Both the position numbers and the translations under genes were made by a program. This document shows, piece after piece, positions 5,288 through 8,729 of a stretch of 8,729 nucleotides of DNA (its first letter is position 1; each line of letters opens with the position of its first letter). The stretch is from the NCBI GenBank assembly GCA_003249625.1, contig QKII01000204.1:1-8729 (forward strand), in the 5' to 3' direction. The notes under the pieces were generated by a model. The model ran no database searches. It worked only from the letters and a program-made list of their open reading frames with translations, and was not told the origin of the DNA. The stretch comes from Propionivibrio sp. Its GTDB lineage: Bacteria; Pseudomonadota; Gammaproteobacteria; Burkholderiales; Rhodocyclaceae.

Positions 5288-6757
5288 TCAGAGATGTCGT
5301 TCGATTACACCGGAAAGCGTCGCAACGGCTGGCACAATCTGTCTCTCCGGCACGGCGGCGAAACCGAGATTGAGTCCGGGCCGTGCATCCCGACTGTTGG
5401 CGTAATACATACTCAACGGACGTGACACCACTCCCTCGGCAAGGGATTGCGCGGCTATCTGTGCATCATCGACTGGCACATTGAAACGGTAGAGAAGTTG
5501 CAGTCCGGCGTGCCCCCCCGAAACGCTGACGGCATCACCAAGGCGAGATTCCATCTCGTTGAGCAGAATATCGCGCCGTTCCTGATAAATGCCGCGCATG
5601 CGTTTGATGTGCGCGGTGAAGTGACCGTCGTCGATGAACTCCGCGAGCGCTGCCTGCTCGGTCATCCGCCCGCCGCGGTACAACTCGGAATTGCCGATGA
5701 CGAAAGCGTCGACGAGATCCTCCGGCAATACCATGTAGGCCATTCGAATGCCGGGAAACATCACTTTGCTCAGGGTGCCCATGTAAATCACCCGCTGCCG
5801 GCGGCACAGGCCGAACAGCGAAGCGACAGGACGCTCGTCATACCGCAGTTCGTTATCGTAGTCATCTTCGATGATCCACGAGCCGTACTCGAAGGCGCGT
5901 TCGAGCAGTTCAAGGCGCCGATCGAGCGACATCACGATACCAGTCGGATACTGACTCGACGGCGAAGTAAAGATCAGGCGCGGCGGCTCAGCCCAGTCGT
6001 CCGGCGTCGGTGCCAGCCCCTTCGCATCCAGCGGAATCGGCCGAATGGCAAGGCCAGCAGCGCTAAGTACGTTGCGCGCGCCCCAGTAACCAGGTTCTTC
6101 GACCCAGACGCGGTCGCCGTGATCGGCCAACAGACGTGCACAGAGATCGAGCGCCTGATGCGAACCGTTAACCACGACGATCTGCTTCGGATCGACGACC
6201 ATCATCCGCGTCACTCGCAGATAGCCGGCCAGCGCTACCTTGAGCGGCCCATAACCGAGATGGCTGTAGTGCAGCAGGCGAGCCTGCCCCACATGCAGGT
6301 ACTTGGCCAGCAGGCGGCGCCATAACCCGAAAGGGAAGTGTTCGACATCCGGAACGCCGGGCATGAATGCACCATTTTGGATCACGCTACTGGCGGCACT
6401 GTTGACGATTCCATTGCCTCTCCGGGACAAACCTTCGCGCCGCGTGCCGACCAGCCGTTTCGGGGCGGCCGGCTTGCTCGCTGCATCGACCACGTCAGAC
6501 ACGTAGGTACCGTCGCCCACCCGGCCGTCGAGATAGCCCTCAACCAGCAATTGTTCGTAAGCGCGCACCACGGTATTGCGACCGAGCTTCATTTCCGCCG
6601 CCAACGCCCGCGACGGCGGCAGTTTCACGCCCTGCGGCAGGGTCCGGTCGAGAATGGCCTGGCGCAGGGCCATGTACAGGCGGATGCGCAGCTTGTCGGT
6701 CGCCGGCTGCCGGTCCAGATATTGCATTACCAGTTCGATGATGAGATGCGGTTCCAT
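5288..6757 (-). CDS. MocR-family transcriptional regulator (GntR-type wHTH + aminotransferase-like domain), 489 aa
   Basis: Residues about 22-88 form a GntR winged helix (LRIRLYMALRQAILDRTL, LPPSRALAAEMKLGRNTVV, GYLDGRVGDGTYVSD). A linker of about 30 residues leads to a class I (fold type I) aminotransferase domain (about 130-489). PLP-site residues are intact: the Asp of IIEDDYD (295-301), the Schiff-base lysine K331 in GTLSKVMFPGIRMAY, and N197/G198 of VVVNGSHQA. The C-terminal GLNLGFAAV corresponds to the carboxylate-binding region (an Arg is at R459). The length is normal for MocR/GabR/PdxR/TauR proteins, which bind PLP and a ligand such as an amino compound and control an adjacent gene, often as dimers. 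The ATG at 6757 is preceded by AGGTGGAG (6767-6760). It is divergent from the PotA/PotD-like operon, and operator-like repeats lie in the shared region, so control of that transporter and of itself is inferred. Confidence 0.92.
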   Translation of the reverse strand: MEPHLIIELVMQYLDRQPATDKLRIRLYMALRQAILDRTLPQGVKLPPSRALAAEMKLGRNTVVRAYEQLLVEGYLDGRVGDGTYVSDVVDAASKPAAPKRLVGTRREGLSRRGNGIVNSAASSVIQNGAFMPGVPDVEHFPFGLWRRLLAKYLHVGQARLLHYSHLGYGPLKVALAGYLRVTRMMVVDPKQIVVVNGSHQALDLCARLLADHGDRVWVEEPGYWGARNVLSAAGLAIRPIPLDAKGLAPTPDDWAEPPRLIFTSPSSQYPTGIVMSLDRRLELLERAFEYGSWIIEDDYDNELRYDERPVASLFGLCRRQRVIYMGTLSKVMFPGIRMAYMVLPEDLVDAFVIGNSELYRGGRMTEQAALAEFIDDGHFTAHIKRMRGIYQERRDILLNEMESRLGDAVSVSGGHAGLQLLYRFNVPVDDAQIAAQSLAEGVVSRPLSMYYANSRDARPGLNLGFAAVPERQIVPAVATLSGVIERHL

Positions 6758-6768
6758 GGCTCCACCTG

Positions 6769-6778
6769 AAATTGGTTC
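6769..6778 (+). promoter_or_regulatory. Operator-like direct repeat, copy 1 (AAATTGGTTC)
   Basis: This 10-bp element is identical to the one at 6793-6802, 24 bp away. On the minus strand it lies in the leader of the MocR gene, between its probable -10 and its ribosome site. MocR regulators such as GabR bind direct repeats in divergent promoter regions, so this is a good candidate half-site. Confidence 0.55.
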
Positions 6779-6787
6779 CGTCAGTTT

Positions 6788-6815
6788 ATTAAAAATTGGT
6801 TCTCATTTTGACCAA
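6788..6815 (-). promoter_or_regulatory. Candidate sigma-70 promoter of the MocR gene
   Basis: On the minus strand, TTGGTC (6815-6810) and TTTAAT (6793-6788) are separated by 16 bp. The -10 matches TATAAT in 5 of 6 positions; the -35 keeps only TTG. Transcription would start near 6781, giving a leader of about 24 nt. The second operator-like repeat overlaps the spacer and -10, which fits autorepression. Confidence 0.45.
6793..6802 (+). promoter_or_regulatory. Operator-like direct repeat, copy 2 (AAATTGGTTC)
   Basis: This is the exact second copy of the 10-bp element. It lies inside the -35/-10 spacer of the predicted MocR promoter and just upstream of where the -35 of the transporter promoter would be. 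Binding here could repress the regulator and activate the transporter. Confidence 0.58.
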
Positions 6816-6816
6816 T
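6810..6816 (-). promoter_or_regulatory. Inverted half-copy of the operator element (ATTGGTC on minus)
   Basis: GACCAAT on the plus strand is the reverse complement of ATTGGTC and matches the core ATTGGTT of the two direct repeats in 6 of 7 positions. It overlaps the -35 box proposed for the MocR gene. It may be a third binding half-site or just the -35 element. Confidence 0.4.
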
Positions 6817-6824
6817 AGACGCCC

Positions 6825-6830
6825 TATGAT
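6825..6830 (+). promoter_or_regulatory. Candidate -10 box of the transporter operon (TATGAT)
   Basis: TATGAT matches the -10 consensus in 5 of 6 positions. No good -35 lies 16-18 bp upstream (the bases are CTCATT or close), as is typical of promoters that need an activator. The two direct repeats end about 23 bp upstream. Transcription would start near 6837, giving a leader of about 86 nt. Confidence 0.42.
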
Positions 6831-6882
6831 CAACTCAACGCCGGAATGAAAGTGGTTCTTCCGGTTGGACATCCCGCCCGCC

Positions 6883-6894
6883 GCCCCTTGGGGC
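6883..6894 (+). repeat. Short GC-rich inverted repeat in the transporter leader
   Basis: GCCCC and GGGGC flank TT (6883-6894). As RNA it can form a 4-bp stem with a CTTG loop. It ends 14 nt before the GGAGG ribosome site (6909-6913). It may be chance in GC-rich sequence. Confidence 0.3.
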
Positions 6895-6922
6895 CACGCG
6901 GACCGAATGGAGGCAAGACGCA

Positions 6923-8035
6923 ATGGCAACAGTACGGAACGACGACGCACCGCACGTGACCTTCCGCAAGGTGCAAAAAACCTACGACGGCGAGAACCTG
7001 ATCGTACGCGACCTGAATCTCGACATCCGGCGCGGCGAGTTCCTGACCCTGCTCGGCCCGTCCGGCTCGGGAAAGACGACCTGCCTGATGATGCTCGCCG
7101 GTTTCGAAACGCCGACCAGTGGCGAGATCCGCCTCGGCGACAAGATCATCAACACGGTGCCGCCGCACAAGCGCAACATCGGCATGGTCTTCCAGAACTA
7201 CGCGCTGTTCCCGCACATGACGGTGCGCGAGAACTTGCGCTTTCCGCTGGCCATCCGCAAGCTGCCAGCCGCCGATATCGACAAAAAGATTACCCGCGCG
7301 CTGGAAATGGTTCAGCTCGGCAGCTTCGGCGACCGCTATCCGCAACAGATGTCCGGCGGCCAGCAGCAACGCGTCGCACTGGCCCGTGCGCTGGTCTTCG
7401 ACCCTGAACTGGTGTTGATGGACGAACCGCTCGGCGCACTCGACAAGCAGTTGCGTGAGCACATGCAGATCGAGCTGAAGCACATTCATGAGGAACTGGG
7501 CATTACCATCGTCTTTGTCACGCACGACCAGAGCGAGGCGCTGACCATGTCCGACCGCATCGCCGTATTCAACAACGGCATCATCCAGCAGATCGACGAC
7601 CCGACCACGCTTTACGAGAAGCCGGCAAACAACTTCGTCGCCAATTTCATCGGTGAGAACAACGCGCTCGACGGCACCGTCGAGTCGGTGCACGGCGAGA
7701 CCTGTCAGATCAAGCTGGACAACGGTTCACACGTTCAGGCCAGCTTGGGCAACCCGGTCAAGCGCGGCGACCGCGCCGTGCTGTCGGTCCGCCCGGAGAG
7801 CGTCCAGCTCAACGTACAGTCACTTGGCTGCGCCAACCGACTTGGCGGCTACGTGCGAGAAGTCATTTACCTTGGTGATCACCTGCGCGTACGCGTCGAG
7901 CTCGCCGGGCGCAAGGAAATCATCATCAAGGCACCAGCCGCACAGCACAAACACCGTTTCGACATGGGTGACGCAATCCATGTCGGGATCAACCCCGAGC
8001 AACTGCGTGCGCTTGATCCAGCCATCAGCGCATGA
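6923..8035 (+). CDS. potA: PotA-like ABC transporter ATP-binding protein, 370 aa
   Basis: This is the cytoplasmic ATPase of an ABC importer. Walker A is GPSGSGKT (45-52), the Q-loop is Q91 (VFQNYALFPHMTV), and the signature is MSGGQQQRVALARAL (143-157). Walker B is LVLMDEP (163-169), the D-loop is GALD (171-174), and the switch His is H201 (FVTHDQSEALTMSDRI). The C-terminal 120 residues form the TOBE-type regulatory domain of the PotA/MalK group (for example GENNALDGTV 244-253 and VLSVRPESVQL 286-296). All catalytic residues are present. The length is close to E. coli PotA (378 aa). The start at ATG 6923 has GGAGG 9 nt upstream (6909-6913). The next gene is the cognate binding protein, 79 bp downstream. 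The symbol reflects family, not proven substrate: related ATPases serve putrescine, spermidine, iron or other cargo. Confidence 0.88.
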   Translation: MATVRNDDAPHVTFRKVQKTYDGENLIVRDLNLDIRRGEFLTLLGPSGSGKTTCLMMLAGFETPTSGEIRLGDKIINTVPPHKRNIGMVFQNYALFPHMTVRENLRFPLAIRKLPAADIDKKITRALEMVQLGSFGDRYPQQMSGGQQQRVALARALVFDPELVLMDEPLGALDKQLREHMQIELKHIHEELGITIVFVTHDQSEALTMSDRIAVFNNGIIQQIDDPTTLYEKPANNFVANFIGENNALDGTVESVHGETCQIKLDNGSHVQASLGNPVKRGDRAVLSVRPESVQLNVQSLGCANRLGGYVREVIYLGDHLRVRVELAGRKEIIIKAPAAQHKHRFDMGDAIHVGINPEQLRALDPAISA

Positions 8036-8114
8036 GATGCGTTTCCTGACTTATCCGACCTAACCTGAACCACTTTCCGCTAGAGCCTGCAACCCTTCAG
8101 AACTGGAGAATCAA
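8036..8114 (+). other. Spacer between the ATPase and binding-protein genes (79 bp)
   Basis: It contains the binding protein's ribosome site (GGAG, 8105-8108) but no hairpin with a T-run and no clear promoter. The genes are probably on one transcript. The spacer is larger than others in the window, so a separate promoter or processing site is possible but not visible. Confidence 0.35.
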
Positions 8115-8729
8115 ATGAACCGCTCCCCTTCGAAAGCACGCCAGATCGCCCTCGCCATCGCTGCCATGAGTCTTCTGGCCGGCACGGCGAACGCCGACGT
8201 CACCGTGATCTCCTTCGGCGGCACCAACCAGAAAGCGCAAGCCAAGGCATTCTATGAGCCCTATGCCAAGGCCACCAGCAACAAGGTCGTCCCCGGCGAG
8301 TACAACGGAGAACAGGCCAAGATCAAGGCCATGGTCGAAGCGAAGAACGTTTCATGGGACGTCGTCGAAGTCGAATCGCCGGAACTCGCCCGCGGCTGCG
8401 AGGAAGGCCTTTACGAGAAACTCGACTACGGCAAGATCGGCCCGAAGGCCGACTTCGTTCCCGCGGCAGTAAATGAATGCGGCATCGGCATTTTTGTCTG
8501 GTCAACGATTCTGGCCTACAACTCCGACGCTCTGAAGACCGCGCCGACCTCCTGGACCGATTTCTGGGATCTCAAGAAATTCCCTGGCAAGCGAGGCATG
8601 CGCAAGGGCGCCAAGTTCACTCTGGAGTTCGCACTGGTCGCCGACGGCGTCAAGCCGGACGAAGTTTACAAGGTCCTCGCGACCAAGGCCGGCGTCGAAC
8701 GCGCGTTCAAAAAGCTCGACCAGATCAAG
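8115..8729 (+). CDS. PotD-family periplasmic substrate-binding protein of the ABC importer, first 205 codons (cut by right edge)
   Basis: The open frame runs to the window edge with no stop. It begins with a signal peptide (residues 1-27: basic MNRSPSKARQ, hydrophobic IALAIAAMSLLAG, then cleavage after TANA before DVT). The mature part reads VTVISFGGTNQKAQAKAFYE (29-48), VVPGEYNGEQAKIKAMVEA (58-76), WDVVEVESPELARGCEEGLY (81-100), FVWSTILAYNSDAL (127-140) and TSWTDFWDLKKFPGKRGMR (145-163). These follow the order of PotD/PotF-type binding proteins. It lacks the NWxxY string found in E. coli PotD and PotF just after the signal peptide (here SFGGTNQ), so its cargo may not be spermidine or putrescine. 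ATG 8115 is preceded by GGAG at 8105-8108 with 6-nt spacing. The permease genes should follow beyond the edge. Confidence 0.85.
   Translation, partial: MNRSPSKARQIALAIAAMSLLAGTANADVTVISFGGTNQKAQAKAFYEPYAKATSNKVVPGEYNGEQAKIKAMVEAKNVSWDVVEVESPELARGCEEGLYEKLDYGKIGPKADFVPAAVNECGIGIFVWSTILAYNSDALKTAPTSWTDFWDLKKFPGKRGMRKGAKFTLEFALVADGVKPDEVYKVLATKAGVERAFKKLDQIK

Noticed and set aside
5447..6325. Long plus-strand open frame (292 codons) opposite the MocR gene
   Set aside because: The minus-strand frame encodes a full MocR protein with all motifs. The opposite frame has no recognisable motif and is a typical antisense open frame of GC-rich genes.
6830..7693. Long minus-strand open frame (287 codons) opposite the ABC ATPase gene
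   Set aside because: It mirrors the codon pattern of a well-conserved ATPase gene and shows no family motif. Antisense frames like this are common across ABC ATPase genes.
1..8729. Mobile elements, CRISPR arrays, toxin-antitoxin or defence genes
   Set aside because: I read both strands for transposase-like proteins, long terminal inverted repeats, regularly spaced repeats and defence domains, and saw none.

Overview
This is a GC-rich stretch of bacterial chromosome with tightly packed genes. Protein styles (RlmL-type THUMP methyltransferase, YeeZ-like epimerase, a ferredoxin-NAD(P)H reductase of the type common in beta- and gammaproteobacteria, NudC, a degenerate EAL-HDOD protein, and a MocR regulator beside a PotA/PotD-like ABC transporter) suggest a betaproteobacterium, perhaps Rhodocyclales. 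That placement is inference from gene content and codon style, not from a marker gene. I see no insertion sequence, phage gene, CRISPR array, tRNA or rRNA, and no obvious change of base composition that would mark an island.

Layout. Left block, minus strand (1-1714): a truncated rlmL-like 23S rRNA methyltransferase gene that runs off the left edge, preceded 32 bp upstream by a YeeZ-like NAD(P)-binding epimerase gene; the two are probably one transcript. Middle block, plus strand (1754-4780): a ferredoxin/flavin reductase, a catalytically degenerate EAL domain fused to HDOD, and NudC (Nudix NAD(H)/NAD-RNA hydrolase), with gaps of 42 and 6 bp that suggest an operon. It starts only 39 bp from the divergent epimerase gene. 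A small acidic orphan protein of 90 aa on the minus strand (4785-5057) converges on nudC with 4 bp between the stop codons. Its upstream region (5058-5287) holds two strong hairpins and some AT-rich inverted repeats.

Right block (5288-8729): a complete MocR-family regulator (GntR-type winged helix plus aminotransferase-like domain) on the minus strand, divergent from an ABC transporter operon starting with a PotA-like ATPase and a PotD-like periplasmic binding protein, the latter cut by the right edge. The 165-bp divergent region has a copied 10-bp element (AAATTGGTTC, twice, 24 bp apart) and an inverted half-copy. These overlap a plausible MocR promoter and lie just upstream of a good -10 box for the transporter, which is the expected form of a MocR control region. 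The membrane permease genes would lie beyond the right edge.

Most of the window is ordinary housekeeping and transport. The points most worth a second look are the MocR operator layout, the binding protein that lacks the NWxxY motif of true PotD/PotF, the orphan 90-aa protein with its structured leader, and the inactive EAL-HDOD protein coupled to nudC. I found no convincing evidence of a wholly new biological system.
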